NCBI GenBank assembly: GCA_020091685.1
Contig: CM034607.1
Location: 6,693,465-6,757,464, forward strand
DNA: 64,000 nt
Reading direction: 5' to 3'
DNA from: Lutjanus erythropterus
Lineage: Eukaryota; Chordata; Actinopteri; Lutjaniformes; Lutjanidae
Below the pieces are notes generated by a model, which had not been told where the DNA came from, made no database searches, and worked only from the letters and a program-made list of their open reading frames with translations. The position numbers and the translations under genes were made by a program. The stretch's first letter is position 1. Each line of letters begins with the position of its first letter. This document shows, piece by piece, positions 1 through 11,859 of the stretch.

Positions 1-46
1 GAAGAAAAACATGTGGTTTTGATTTTGGGGTGAACTGTCCCTTTAT
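1..46. mobile_element. Right end of a teleost MITE, cut by the window start
   Basis: The segment ends in GGGGTGAACTGTCCCTTTA. Its reverse complement begins TAAAGGGACAGTTCACC, a terminal motif common to non-autonomous DNA transposons in fish. Only this end lies inside the window. A related terminus appears at 22,649. The family is recognised from memory, and only the motif is seen here. Confidence 0.5.
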
Positions 47-337
47 CTCAGCATTTGTCTCTACATCCGGCTGCTTTTTCCTCTGTGGAACTCTGTCGAC
101 TTTCTCCTGCTGCTATACATACATGCTATACATCTTAAGTCAGTTAATGTGAGCAAAACACTGGCTAAGTAGCTTTGCTAACATTGTCAATAGGCCTATA
201 CAGCATGTCACTTATACAAGTCCCACAGCAACATCTTTTAATTATCTTAGAAATTTGGTTTTCTTTTGAATATGAGTCTTGCATATAGTCTAAGTATGGG
301 AAACAGTGAAGTTGAAAGAGGTACCAAGCTCGCTCAT

Positions 338-590
338 AAGGCTGGGTACTGGTACTCAACCCAGTAGTAGTATCAAAAATTCTCCAGTTAAAGGATACCT
401 GCATTCAATCTTTTGGGTACTGTGTCCAGATCTAGAAAAAATTACTATTTATACTGCATGATTTGGCTCACAGCCAATCACAGCAAGCTGTCTTCTTAAA
501 ATAAAACATTCGAAAAATCAAATGAAGTGCCCCCTTGATATTGGTAACACTTCAAGAGAAGTGGTATTGGTACTGATATAATTTTTTAAT
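338..590 (-). mobile_element. MITE of the GGGCTGGGTA family, copy 1
   Basis: It starts AAGGCTGGGTACTGG and aligns over most of its length with the reverse complement of the copy at 871-1120. Shared blocks include a GATACCTGCA motif, a GCCAATCAC motif and the GGTATTGGTACTGATA end. The far terminus has decayed. No coding capacity is seen. Confidence 0.6.
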
Positions 591-769
591 GATGCTGAGG
601 CCTACTTGCTCAACTGTTGTTGGAGGACGAAGCAAAAAGGGGTTGGTCTTAGGAAAGGTCAGGTCCGCAAGGTAGGCTAACACGTGTTCCATGCAAATAG
701 GACTTAAGAATCAAGAGTGACACTAGCGGCTGTGTGAGGCTGTACTCAGGCAAAGCTATGCTTTGAGTT

Positions 770-1225
770 TTATAAATGGTAACATCAGCATGCTAACATG
801 CTCACAAAGACAATGCTAATATGCTGATGTTTAGTGCGATGTTCACCATCTTAGTTTAGTGTGTTAGCATTAGGGCTGGGTATTTTTTAAACAATAACGA
901 TACCTATACCAATACCCTTGAACTGATACCAGTACCACACTTTTCACAGGTTCTTCTTTATGAAGAACGCTGCAGTGATTGGCTGCAGGCAAAACCAAAC
1001 AAATAGTATTGTCTTTTTCTAATCTGGGTACAAGAGGGATTTATTGCAGGTATCATTTGACTGGAGACGTTTCAATACTATCAATACCTTAAAGGTATTG
1101 AGCACTGATACCCAAGTCTAGATAGCATGCTAACATTTGCTACTGTAGTTAGCTTAAACACAATGATCAGCTGAGGCTTATGGGAACATTTTTTGTTGTG
1201 CAGGTGTCTGATCATAAACCAAGTT
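770..1225 (+). mobile_element. Dispersed repeat with AGCATGCTAACATG arms, split by a nested MITE
   Basis: The left arm (770-870) carries repeated GCATGCTAACATGCTCAC and TGTTCACCATCTTAG motifs. The right arm (1121-1225) continues with AGCATGCTAACATTTGCT and GATCATAAACCAAG. These motifs occur together in a very common teleost repeat. The arms are separated by the MITE at 871-1120. Related fragments lie at 20,165-20,455 (opposite strand) and 39,555-39,690. Confidence 0.65.
871..1120 (+). mobile_element. Nested MITE with probable 8-bp target duplication
   Basis: The ends are TAGGGCTGGGTAT on the left and, reading inward from the right, TAGACTTGGGTAT (10 of 13 matching). Flanks are GTTAGCAT (863-870) and GATAGCAT (1121-1128), an 8-bp direct repeat with one mismatch, which fits hAT-type integration. 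The host is the AGCATGCTAACATG repeat. It is 250 bp, non-coding, with a decayed sister copy at 338-590. Confidence 0.7.
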
Positions 1226-1508
1226 TTGAAAAAAATAATATTTTAATCTGACAACTTCCTGAAACCAGCAATCCCACAAGCCTGCACTGTTAACACAATA
1301 CTCTGCTGGGTGCATGAGGAGACATTAGCAAGGTTCTCTCTCATGTTTCTGTATTTCTTTTCATTCTTTGCACTACTTCCCTCACTTTTGTGTGTAAAAT
1401 GTGTATAACAGCCTTTGAGGAGGGACTGTCAGGAGCAAGAATGATCCGTGTTCTCCCCCTGAATGATGGAAGGCTTTTTGTCACACGTCTGAGTGTGGTC
1501 ATTCAGTT

Positions 1509-1850
1509 CTATTCAATTGCAACACTCCAACAAACTGTTGAAATCTGATTCTGATATAGTAGTAACATCTTAAGTTCCATCAATACAGTTACAAAAACAA
1601 GGATCATGCAGCCACAGCCACAATAGTTGCATTGATAAGGGGCAATTGATAGGTTCAAGGTCTGTATTGCAGAGGGGAAAAACGCTTTGTCCTGGATTGC
1701 AGCGACTGGAGCACAAGGTGATCTGGGTGAGTGGTTCCAGAATGGTTTTATTTGCTCTCTTACGTGTGTTTGGAACAGGTATAATCTCTTCTGCCTTTCA
1801 ATATCTTTAGATGAAAACAAACCTCTGTGACTTGAACACGGCATTTGATT
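1509..1850 (-). pseudogene. Possible LINE pol C-terminal remnant
   Basis: On the minus strand the open frame includes the short motif KAFFPSAIQTLN, like the FFPSAI..LN end of some fish non-LTR retrotransposon pol proteins. It is followed (plus strand near 1,545) by the complement of ATCAGAATCAGATT, a motif common at such 3' ends. No reverse-transcriptase core is present and the reading is short. This could be coincidence. Confidence 0.3.
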
Positions 1851-2056
1851 GTGTGGTGACTAATCTCTAGAAATGAGAAGCATCTTTCTGTAATCAGAGC
1901 TCTGCTGGGAATTTGCCTCTGAACAGCCTCTGTTACCCTCTCATGTCAAAGTTGAATATCTTTTACCCTTTCAAAGAGCGGGGAAGGCCGTTTACTGGAA
2001 ACAAACACTGTTTTGGCCGAGGCAGCTGAAGTGCTGTAGCTGCATTTCAGGCTTTG

Positions 2057-3226
2057 CTGCTCTCTAAGAAATAAGGGTTCCAAAAGGGTTTTTCCCGAAG
2101 GGCAGAGGTTCTACCCAGAAGTATTTGCTTCTAAAGAACCTTTGTTCAAGAACTGGTTTGTCAAGGGTGCTTTTTAAGACCTAGGGTTCCATTAAGAACC
2201 CCTTTCATCAAAATAACTCTTTGTGGTTTCATCAAGGGTTCTTTGTAACATAATATAAAAGAGTTCCCTGTAGAACCCCTTAGGTAGGTTGTTGATAAAA
2301 CTCATGCAATATAAGAAGGTTCTTGGTAGAACCCATTGGTTCTCAGTAACACTTGGAATGTAGAAGGGTTTTCTGCAGAACCCCCTGGGTGGTTCTTGTT
2401 AGCACCTTAAGAAGTGGAAAGATTCTGGACAGAAAACCCAGAGAGAAGGTTGTTAAATTCCTTGAAGAACTCTTTTGTCAAGCGTTCTACCGTGACATAA
2501 GAGAGTTCTCAGTGTAACCTCGCAAGTGAACTCTTGACAAAACACTTGCAATAGAGAAGGGTTTTCAGGAGAACGCCTTAGATGGGTTCTAGAGAAAAAC
2601 CTTGGACTATAAAAAGGTCCACAGTAGAACCTCTTGGGTTGAGTCTAAATAGAGCCATTGGAATATAAAAGGGTTTTTTGTAGAACCCGCTGGGTGGGTT
2701 CTTGTTAGCATATTTAGAGGTGGAAAGATTCTTTGTCCAGCATTCTACTATAATATAAAAGGCTTCTCAGGAGAACTCCAGAGTGGGTTCTTGATAAAGC
2801 CCTTGGAATATAGAGGGGTTCTCAGTAGAACCCCTGATTATAGATAAAACCCTTGGAGTATCAAAAGGTTCATGATAGAACCCCCTGGGTTGGTTCAAGA
2901 TGGAACCATTGTAATATAAAGGGATTCTTGGTAGAAAAACTTGGTGGGTTCTTGTTAGCACCCTTAGAAGGTGGAAAGGTTTTGGACAGAACCCCCAGAG
3001 AGGGTTCTGGATGGAACCTTTACTCCATTTGAGGATATTCCTTTAGAAGCTCTGATACAGGGTTCTGGGTTGAACATTAAACAGATGATTCTAGGTGGAA
3101 CCTTCTGAAAAGGTTTCAAGTGTAACTTTTATGTAAAGTACTAACAGAAATCAAAAAGGGTTCTCCTATTGGGACAAGCTGAAGAACGCTTTATAGTTCT
3201 TTAGCCCCTTTATTTCAAAGAGTGTG
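2057..3226 (+). mobile_element. Inverted-ended element carrying a minisatellite, copy 1
   Basis: The left end contains CTCTCTAAGAAATAAGG. The right end read inward is CACTCTTTGAAATAAAGG, giving imperfect terminal inverted repeats. Between them GGTTCT and AGAACC motifs recur throughout. The same arrangement occurs at 47,265-48,305, with matching leading sequence (TTTGCTTCT, then GGTTCCATTAA). No transposase is visible, so it is probably a non-autonomous DNA transposon of undetermined superfamily. Confidence 0.7.
2250..3015 (+). repeat. Degenerate ~57 bp minisatellite with palindromic GGTTCT...AGAACC units
   Basis: Units approximate GGTTCT, three to four bases, AGAACCCC, then TGGGTxGGTTCT, AGATAAAACCCTTGGAATAT and AAAAGG. 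Each unit can form a small hairpin through GGTTCT and AGAACC. Units here are more divergent than in the 47.5-48.05 kb array. The minus-strand open frame at 2,767-2,961 is simply this repeat translated. Confidence 0.8.
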
Positions 3227-3917
3227 GGTTTCCAGATGTATCAGGAAAAACATTAGGAAAAATGAACCTGAGATACATCAGACAAACATTTCCTTGTACA
3301 CAGATTTGTGGTTTGTGGTTACTGAAACAATACTAATGTAGACACATGTGCTACCCTCAATTTCAAGACTTGGCATTTTATCAAGAACCCTGTTGTTAAA
3401 AATATGTTGATTAGACAGGTTTACTGGACACAGGATGCATGTGCAGCACTCATCAGCCCAGTCATAATCTTCAGTATTTAGGAATTAAACAACTTGCTGG
3501 GAATAAAAATAATGATTCAGAGCTAGCTAACACAACACACATTCCAGAAAGAAACTGTTGCTAGTTAGCATTAATAACACCAACCCAGACTACACAAAGT
3601 TAGCTCTATAGTTAGTAGGAAATGACCTGTGTGTGTTCCAAACCACTGGCAGACAGGCAGCGTTGGTTAAAACACAGAGGCCCCCTTCACACAAGTAGCA
3701 TTAGCATAAAAAAATAAAAACAGTAGGTTAGCATGAGCCATTTGCAAGCACAGAAACATGCATTCTGGATATATGTGTAACATGTCAGCATATATGTAAA
3801 TCTTGCTGTTTCCTCAAAATATACCACACACTGGATATATGCCAGATGTCAGTGCAAAACCTCATAAAATAACCGCAGTATTTACAGGCAAAGTTTTACT
3901 CCTCACAAAGTGTGTTG
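3227..3917. other. No recognised feature
   Basis: AT-rich DNA with short TTAGC-type motifs such as TTGCTAGTTAGCATTA. No convincing open frame, RNA gene or complete repeat was seen. Confidence 0.4.
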
Positions 3918-4490
3918 AAGGTCCGGTGTGTTGGATTTACAAAGATCTATTGGAAGAATGTCACAGAAATGGAAAATAATATTCATTAAGTAGCGGTGTG
4001 TAATCACCTAAAAATAAAAATCACTGTAGAGGTGAAACCAAATCATTGTTTGGGGATTTACAAGTAAGTCTTTGCACTCAACTCCCAAGTCCTAAACTTT
4101 CCTAAGGGTAAAGTCATAATCCACATCATATGTAGTGATATTTTAATATCAGAGCTTTGACTGACTGTTCTTTTTGCAACTTAAATTGTTGAACTAAGTT
4201 GGAGGTTGATGTTGTGTCATTTTCAACCTGCATTTTTTGCATAGCCTACTTTAGTTGATGACCTCATAGTTTTTGTACGCAAACAAAATTATTGTTGAGT
4301 TTAAAGTCATCAAACAGAGGACTTGGATCCTCTTCCAGGGAGTCTGCCATGCTTCACAGCCATGTTTCTACAGTGGACCAGAACAGACAAACCAAACACT
4401 GGCGTGCTTGGAAGGGGAGGGTGAGGCGGGGTGTTTGCAATTTACAAACACATAGCTAGATGGCACTAAATCTTACACACTGGTCCTTTA
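3918..4490 (+). mobile_element. MITE with AAGGTCCGGTGTGT ends
   Basis: The left end is AAGGTCCGGTGTGTTGGATTT. The right end is AAATCTTACACACTGGTCCTTT, whose complement starts AAAGGACCAGTGTGTAAGATTT. Internal blocks (GAGTCTGCCATGCTTCACA, GGACAAACCAAACACTGG-like, CTTGGAAGGGGAGGGTGAGG) match a very abundant teleost MITE. About 290 bp near 4,020-4,310 looks unlike the usual element and may be an insertion. The 60-codon frame at 4,273 lies inside it and is not a gene. Confidence 0.75.
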
Positions 4491-4663
4491 ATACAGGACT
4501 CATTCCGCAAGATTTGTCAGGGGTTTTTTGGGGATTGTTGTGGCCTAAAATTCTTGATTTCACGGCAGCTTCTCTAAAACATTGTGATGCATGTTGCAAT
4601 GTTTTTAGGCATTTTTTTTAAATGAAATTGCAGGAGCAAGTGAACATTGAAAAAAAGGTTAGG

Positions 4664-4857
4664 ATTTTTATTTATTTATTGTAGGCTTTTATGCTTTTAT
4701 TTATAGGATAGCTGAAGATATGACAGGAAAGGAGAAGAGGGAGTAGAGGAATGACATGCAGCAAAGGGCCACATGAGGGGCTTGAATCCATGGCTGAAAA
4801 CTCACAGCCTCAGAGCATGGGGCAAAAATTCTACCAGCTGAGCTACCAGGCCACCTG
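4664..4857 (-). mobile_element. tRNA-derived SINE
   Basis: Read on the minus strand it opens with a tRNA-like region: A box TAGCTCAGCTGGTAGA (4,833-4,848) and B box GGATTCAAGCC (4,779-4,789). A unique body follows with TTTGCTGCATGTCATTCC and TCTTCAGCTATCCTAT, then an AATAAA-rich tail ending in an ATAAATAAATAAA tract. This is a full-length copy of a SINE widespread in spiny-rayed fish. It carries an internal RNA polymerase III promoter by family. A 5'-truncated copy is at 27,570. Confidence 0.85.
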
Positions 4858-6190
4858 TTTCATTTTATTTTTCTGTATAATTCATTAAAAATCAAAGGTA
4901 TCTTGTTCCAGAAAGAATAAAACCATGCTCTGATCTGATTGTTCCAAGTAACCTTACCAAGAAGGATTGCAAAATATCTAAAAATATGTTTATTTGTAAA
5001 TGAAGGACAGCACCTGGGGGTATTACACATAGAAGAAAAATCTATTCAGAGCTCAAACTCAGTCAAAACAGCAAGAACAAATCCTGAATTATAAAAGTGC
5101 ACAGAGTATTGATAAATGTCAGTAACAATGACAAACCATTCACTCAGTTAACTGACATTTACATGCATGTTGTTTGTATGGGGAACTGCTATGATTGGTG
5201 GAACTCAGAGGAAGCGACAAGGATTGGTTAAATTTGTGGAAAAGTTGCTGTCTTTGAAGAAAATTGCGAGGTCATGCAGAATTCACAGATGGGTTGAATC
5301 TCTGTGAACTGCTGCGGCTGCAACATCGCGACTTCCTGAAGGGACTGAAAAAGTATCATCGATCAGCCACAAGGAATCATGGAGAGAGACTCAACAAAAA
5401 CCACGTTTCATTCTCCGGTTGCATGAAAGTCCCTGCGTTATCACGGAGACATTCAGACTCACTTAATCTGGGTCTATGTTTGTGGAGACCGGGAGGCTCC
5501 AGCCAGTGTTCTGTGTAAGCCAGGGGAGGGGAGATGGAGCCGTGTCACTGTGTTAATACCTACTTGTGCTCATTTCCCAAGGCGACTAATCTTGCCCAGG
5601 GGGAAACGGACCCTGATCCACTTAGCAGGCTGTGAGGAAGCTTGTTTTGTCTCGTCTTTACTCGTCATCACTTTCTCCGTCTGCTTCTTTGTTCTTTATT
5701 AACTGTGGAGAATGTACATTTATTCTGTTTCATAGCAGGTATTGATCATTTACTGTTGTCAGAAAGCATAAGAAGATAACAAGTGCATGAGGTTGAATCA
5801 TTATCGCCTCTTTGCAAAAGTCCAGGATTCATTCATCTATTTTTGGTGAAGGATCTTGTGGATTTAGTTGGAAGCTAAAAACATAATTCAAGCCAACAAC
5901 CTAGAACAAGCTGACACAGTGACACAGCAGTGAAAACTGATAGAGATCAGGTTAAAGATCACCATAACCCTGGAGTGCAGAGCAAGGATAATGTTTCTTC
6001 CTGTTTGAACAGGACGTGCGGCTTAAGAGGTCCCTGGACCGACGACACCACTACAGGCCCCAGGGTGTCCTTGAGACATGACATCCATGTACCAGTGCAC
6101 GTCCACATCCGCCTCGGCACAGACAGACATTAGATCATGAAGTTCAGATGCATGACGATCGTGCTCATGTAACCAGTAGGAATTACTGTA
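4858..6190. other. Unique DNA, GC-richer around 5,260-5,660
   Basis: No repeat recognised. Short open frames at 5,264-5,518 and 5,930-6,133 have no recognisable domain. The block at 5,520-5,640, with CACTTGTGCTCATTTCCC-like and GGCGACTAATCTTGCCCAGG motifs, is GC-richer and could be conserved non-coding DNA, but nothing proves it. Confidence 0.35.
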
Positions 6191-6761
6191 TCACAGTAAA
6201 ATCCCAGCAAGCACTTACTGGAAAGTATTGCTCTCAAATATTTTCACACATTATATTATGACATAATATATTCTTTTGAAGGCTTTTAGAGTAATCCTTT
6301 CCCCTAATTTGAAAGGAAAACAGGTAGCAGCTATTTCAGTCAGAGACACTTAATGTCAAGTAATTGACCATTTATGCAATATGCAATTTGAGCAAATGGT
6401 TTTACAGCTTGGGTGGAGAAAATTCAGTTTAACTCAAGGAGGCAACTTGTGCTACAGCAAGCATAAAAACGCAGCAAAAAGCATGAAAAAAACATTCAGT
6501 ATAACACAGAAATGTACAGTTGTAGCTGGCATAAACACACACAGGGTGGCTTACACCTATGCACAGTGAATGGTTTAAGCTCCTCTGGAGCAGGTTATAA
6601 GCGTCCACTTAAACCTCACTTGGCCTATCATATAATGAATGCTGATCATTGTCAACATCACTTAGCAACGAGGTATACATCACCGTCAACAAAACATGAC
6701 TCATCTAAATTTTCTGGACATCAGCATCACCATGCATGGCAAACACTACAAATAAGAGATC

Positions 6762-6900
6762 CATTCATTCATTCATTCATTCATTCAACCGCTTATCCTT
6801 GATAGGTAGCAGGGGGGTTAAAGCCCATCCCAGCTGACACTGGGCAGAAGGCAGGATACACCCTGGACAAGTCGCCAATTCATCACAGGGAAATAAGAGA
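6762..6900 (-). mobile_element. L2/V-SINE-type 3' tail with ATTC microsatellite
   Basis: On the minus strand the segment reads through GGCGACTTGTCCAGGGTGTA, then GTCAGCTGGGATGGGC and GGATAAGCGGTTGAATG, ending in a (GAAT)n tract (plus-strand ATTC repeats at 6,763-6,786). This is the conserved 3' tail shared by fish L2 LINEs and V-SINEs. No 5' region or pol sequence is present, so it is 5'-truncated. The FIHSFIHS peptide in the overlapping frame is the microsatellite. Confidence 0.8.
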
Positions 6901-7959
6901 TACTGCAAAATAAATTAGGCCGCTGAAAGAACTAAGCCCCCCCAAATAAAGAAAGGAAAAAAAACATCTTTGTCATGATGGATCAGGAGAGTAATAGCAA
7001 GAAGTCTCAGTTTATATTGGCTGCACAGTATAGAGCATTAATATGATTGGATGTGACTATTCAGCTGGTGAATAAGCAATTGATTTTGAAGCATGAATGA
7101 AACATATGATACTGATCAGCTGTCCTCAGTGCTCTGCCTGAACTAGGAGGGTATGATTTCAACTTTTTTTTTGTGAATTTCAAAATGCGAAGGGTTTGTA
7201 TGGAGCCAAGCAGGTGCCAGGGGAAAATATGACGTGTACAAATGACTCATTTGTGTTCTTATGTGCAGGTTTTTTTAATAAGATTAAATTTGCTAAAAAA
7301 AAAAGAAAAAAAAGGAAACGGACTGCTTTCCAATTGCCTATAGACGAGTTTGCCTGTACTGTTTTCTTTTTTTTTTTAGTTTATTTTGTTTCTTGCTGAC
7401 GTGTCATGTTTAATGTCACAAATGCGATGGAAAACAGATTTAGGAAACTTTTTCAAACTCAGCGCTGACTGATTTGGAACAACGTTCAAGCGCTGCTTGA
7501 ATGGAGACTTATGGAATTTGTGACAGAGATGACAAAGAGTTGCATTAGTTACTGATGGTGGTGACAAGCCCTCATAGCATCGAGGCGGAAAGGGGCCGAA
7601 AATTAGCACGTCCACTCGGGATGTTCCTTCTCGTACTGTCAATTGGGGCTGGAGCAAATAAATACCCATGCCTACCGCAGAATCATTTGGCCTGGGAATG
7701 AATGTTGATCGTATCCTTTCCCACTGAAGAAAAAAGCCAGATGTTCATGGATGTTAGTCATTTTTTTGTCCAGGGTAAAAGGGCCTATAATGTGACATGC
7801 GAAGTGGATACAATGATTACTTTTAAAATTAAAAATGGATCGTTTTTGTCTACACCAAGCAGCTGTTTTCAGTGAAAAGCACACTGTAAACTACCTTCAC
7901 AGCACCGAACAGCAGACAGAAAGAGTTGACAACTAGCTGGTGAGGAAAGTGGAGCATTT
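6901..7959. other. Unique DNA with a GC-richer block at 7,440-7,670
   Basis: The block holds motifs such as CAACGTTCAAGCGCTGC and GCATCGAGGCGG. Homopolymer A and T runs occur at 7,298-7,315 and 7,366-7,378. Small minus-strand open frames have no recognisable domains. No gene is supported. Confidence 0.35.
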
Positions 7960-8011
7960 CAGAATCAGAATCTGAAATATTTTTATCAACCCACAGGGAG
8001 AATTTGTTGAA
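7960..8011 (+). mobile_element. LINE 3'-end-like remnant (AGAATCAGAATCTGAAATA)
   Basis: AGAATCAGAATCTGAAATA followed by TTTATCAACCCACAGGGAGA and TTTG resembles a teleost retroelement 3' end (ATCAGAAATACTTT, TTGATCC, GGGGAAATTG). A clearer copy is at 26,570. Only about 50 bp remains. Confidence 0.5.
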
Positions 8012-10424
8012 CTTAGCAGCTGAAAAGCCAGATATTTTTCTCAGGAACTGGTAAAGACCAAAACTGAACAAAAAGAGAGTGAATATTACATTGCAGCTTT
8101 AGCGGATGTCGATAACACAAAATCATAGGTACCCACATATCTCGAGTCCAGAGTTTAAAATTAAGTGGCTCATTGCTCTTTCTTGAGTTATGTTTGACAT
8201 CCCTTAAAATATTGAAATAAGAAAATTATGTTCTGTAAAACAAATTATGAATTCATGCGCATGAATAAGTAAATTACATGCATGTTTTCTTTTTTTTGAC
8301 ACTTGCTTCACAGCTTTATAACATTAGTATCAAATGCTTTGGTAAAACAATATGGTGCTTGAAGGCCAAACTCAGCAGACACAACAACTATCACGAAAAA
8401 GCAAACAACAAATCTGAGGCGATGCCATGAAATAGAAAAAATATGTGCTTTTGTGAACACAATGGAACTATTGCGCTACATTCTTTGCAGTCATGATGGT
8501 TCGTTCTAACTGAATAAAGTGGAAATAGGCGGATTTGTCCCAGAGACAGACCTAACAGACTGTTCAGACATCTGAACTTCTTTAGGCTGACTTACTATTA
8601 AGCCAAAGCTAATAGCCTCATCATTCTTTAAAAGAAAAGACCCAGCAGACACTCCGTGCTTACAGCAGCAATTCCATGCTGGCTATAGGTTGAACCGCTC
8701 TCATGTTATGTCAATCAACATTTCAAAATGTCGCCTATTACCACACGAACTGGCTTAATCATAGCCTTGTGCTGGCAGGCGTGACACCGCTTAAAGTCAC
8801 AACCGCTGGGACAGCCAGTGAAAGCAAACCCCCTCTCATGAGTGTATCATGCTGTTCTGTCCTCTGACTCAACACCAGCCGACTGAATTCCCCCTTTCAT
8901 TTTCACGTAAATACCTAAATCGAAACTGACATTTTATATTTGGTCCGTATTAATCCAGGAAACCAGGACCAGGAACTTTCCACCATAATATATCCCATGT
9001 CCCTGTCGTGCGGTGCCAAAGCAGTAAATAAAAGGACTCAGACTGCAAGCGTGTCTTTTGTGGGCATTCATGCGCTGGCAAATGCAAGCGGTGTGATTTC
9101 ATGCTTGTGTGTAAAATGAAGCTGAAAGTAACTTTAAAGAATACAAGAGGCTATTTGGCATGTTATATAGTTTTAATACCCATGTTTCTCAGCCTCTCTC
9201 CTTCCTTATTTCTTTCAATAGGCCCACTAGAGAAACATATATCACATCAATCAGAGTGTTTTGACGGTCCTTTGCTCAACATGCCACCATCATGTTTTGG
9301 CTCACCCTCAGCGAGCCATGCCTAATCAGGGAAAACACAAGAGGCCTCTCAGCCAAACCAGCCTCACGAGAAGTGTGAGAAAAACATCCGGCAGGCTTAT
9401 CCTCGTGGCGCGGCGTAACGTGAGTCAAATTGTGATCTGTGATTTTTCTGAAGGCGCTGCAGCAGAAAGTGTTAATGTGCTCTCTGGTGCAGAGTCAAGG
9501 GAAACAAGCAGACGTATCAAATGAGACCACCTTGGCTTATACGTCTCATTTGTGGCCACAGAATAAGGATAGAGTGATATTTCGGTGGTTCTGGTGATCT
9601 GATCAGTCATATGGTACCAAACCTCCGATGAGTCATCTCGCATAGCAAAAATAGCAGATAAACCGAGATAAGCCGATACTAATAAGTCAGGGTTTTTCCC
9701 TGCCTGTCAAGCTCAAAGGCGGGTCTTGTTTGTATTATTGGCCACCGCCTTTGTTGGGTTTTTTTTTAACACCAAAACTATTGTACTTTTTATCAGTACC
9801 TGCTTTGGTGCACAAACATGTTATGGAACTTGAGGCAATGATTTCTGCAAGACAAGGCAAATTGTGTGGCAAACGAAAGTGAGGAGTTTTTCTTTTAAAA
9901 ACATTATACGTGTAAGAACATAGTTGCTGAGAACATGAAAAGACTGAAAACTTGTGCTGACCCAAACACTGTTTGTCATGATTTTTGTGTTCAGGATTTT
10001 TTGGGTTGGGCCTGAAACATGGCACGGTGACATGTTTGAGCCATGATCCCCACGAACCGATACACAAACAGCGCCTCCCTTCACCTTCCCTCGGTTACGA
10101 ACGTACCTTAAGCGACTCTCTCAGTCTAAATCAGTCCAGTTCAGTTCACGTCAGCTCACTTCAGTTCCAACAACCCAACACAGGAGACAAAAAAACCCAT
10201 ACCATCCTGTCACCGTCCTCTGGCTCTGGTGGCTCAAACATGTCTGGACATGTTCAATAAAGCTTCTAGCCAGAAAGTCCATGTTTCAGGTTGTTTTCAG
10301 TTCATTAGCCCTAGTTTTAGATTTTTTTAATCATTCAAATTTGGCTGGGTGGTTAATAACACATTTCTGTGGTGTGAAAAACTTATTGTTGCTTTACAGT
10401 ACCTCTACGGTTCAGAAATAAATA
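8012..10424. other. Mostly unique DNA, no gene seen
   Basis: GC-richer stretches occur near 8,640-8,880 and 9,340-9,690. A good 3' splice-like tract ends at 9,221 (CTTTCAATAG), but none of the three frames stays open to the GTGAGT at 9,420. Short TCAGT-rich direct repeats occur at 10,117-10,165. No repeat family recognised. Confidence 0.35.
9518..9552. other. Perfect 10-bp inverted repeat (hairpin)
   Basis: CAAATGAGAC (9,518-9,527) is the exact reverse complement of GTCTCATTTG (9,543-9,552), with a 15-base loop. No U-tract or other sign of a terminator is present. Function unknown. Confidence 0.5.
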
Positions 10425-10935
10425 GGACTGGATATTGAACCTCAATAGCCAAATTTTTGAGCACTGGTACTTGACAGATCATTTAGAAAACACAAATGCT
10501 TATTAGCATGGATATTTTCCTGGATTAACCGCTCAACTGCTAAATATCGCAGAGCTTTTGCCGAGTGTTGTGTGGAGTGGAGCTAAGGCACAGAGCTGAC
10601 AGACAGCTGCTGACAGCCGGGGAGCTTTGGGGTAGAGAGACAGGGACAGACCGGAGCCTCTGGCTAAAGAAATACTGGAGTTGCACTGATTTTGCTCTGA
10701 TACCGACTCCTTTACTGACACAAAGAAAGAAAACTCAGAGTTTATGTTTCAGACTTTTGGGATTAAAAATCAGATTTATATTCACTCTTACTCGTCAACC
10801 TGTCTGCAACAGTGACCCACGGAGGAGCTGACCGTGTGCAACTGTTTACTGTACGCTAATTAATCTCTCTGGCCATGTTGACTGTTTCCAGGTCATGTGA
10901 CCCACTCAATCCAAATCAATACCAAATTGTACTTT
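10425..10935. mobile_element. Possible MITE starting TAGGACTGGATATTG
   Basis: TAGGACTGGATATTGAACC (near 10,426) resembles the TAGGGCTGGGTATT end of the element at 871, and ATTTTTGAGCACTGGTAC follows, also typical of that class. The right boundary is unclear; CAATCCAAATCAATACC near 10,907 may be part of it. The two opposing open frames at 10,533-10,831 lie inside and have no domain. Confidence 0.35.
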
Positions 10936-10984
10936 ACTCCACTAGACAAATAAGACACTCCTCTTCTTACTGAATTTTAGTGCT

Positions 10985-11260
10985 TCTTCCATTTTATATT
11001 AATCAGAATTACTGAAGATATCAGCTGTAGATATGTCTCACAAATATAATGGAACTAAATGGCACACAGCTTGTGGTGTTCAAAGCACAAAGAATACATT
11101 TAAAAAACTCAAAAGCAGCATCTCTTTCCAGAAATCATGACCCGGTTACTCACGATAATCCACAGACCTTGTAATGAGCAGTATGGAGGAGCTATTTTCT
11201 TTCTACTAAACTACACCCACCAACGGTATCACTGCAAAAAGGCACAGAAGACATTGCTCC
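10985..11260 (-). mobile_element. Dispersed element D (GGTCTGTGGATTATC family), copy 1
   Basis: Its reverse complement holds AAGGTCTGTGGATTATCGTG, AACCGGGTCATGATTTCTGG, CACCACAAGCTGTGTGCCAT and TTAGTTCCATTATATT in that order. The same ordered blocks recur at 14,894-15,143 and 37,099-37,443 on the plus strand. No coding potential. A non-autonomous DNA transposon is likely but the ends are not defined in this copy. Confidence 0.75.
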
Positions 11261-11859
11261 ATGCAAAACCTCACAAAGAGTAGAGGTACTTCAAAATGAA
11301 AAACCAGTGAAAACTGTGTCAATCAATTGTTTGCACTGAGAGCACCTACATTTCTCATTATATGCCAGTTAGATGGTTTGGCTCACCTTTAAAAAGCAGC
11401 CGACTAACACGTGCTAAGTGAATCAAGATGTGTGCTTTACAGTCCATCAGTCAGCTGCAACACTTAGACCATTGATTTGGTCAATGCAGAATGTGCACCC
11501 AGCCATTACTACAGTATATAATCAAAGCAACAATGTCAACTATGCACTGTAGTGTCAATAAAGCTTCCCACATTGCATTGTCTTTTATGGTGAATGGTTA
11601 GTTTACTTAAATTACAAGTAAAAATAGAGAATTTTTCCCGCTGCGGTACCTTGCAGATAGTTTTTCATGGATAAAAGTAAGTATCTGTACAGCGGCACAG
11701 GAAGTGAATGGAATTTTGTTTGCGGTACTGAAAGAACTGAGAAAAGCTATCTGGAAAACTTACAGTATGTCTTTCCTGAAACGGTCATGGTTACACAAGA
11801 TAGTCAACAGAGCCTGTCATGGTTTTCATTTGGATTTCCTTTATCTGAATGACGGATCC
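11261..11859. other. No recognised feature
   Basis: AT-rich unique DNA. Two overlapping small open frames near 11,667-11,979 have no recognisable domain and the second runs into the duplicated block that follows. Confidence 0.35.

Noticed and set aside
4779-4848. Possible tRNA gene from A and B boxes
   Set aside because: The boxes belong to a SINE with body and A/T-rich tail, and the tRNA fold is degenerate. The same applies to 57,493-57,547.
9222-9419. Possible exon between CTTTCAATAG and GTGAGT
   Set aside because: All three frames contain a stop before the donor, so it cannot be an internal coding exon.
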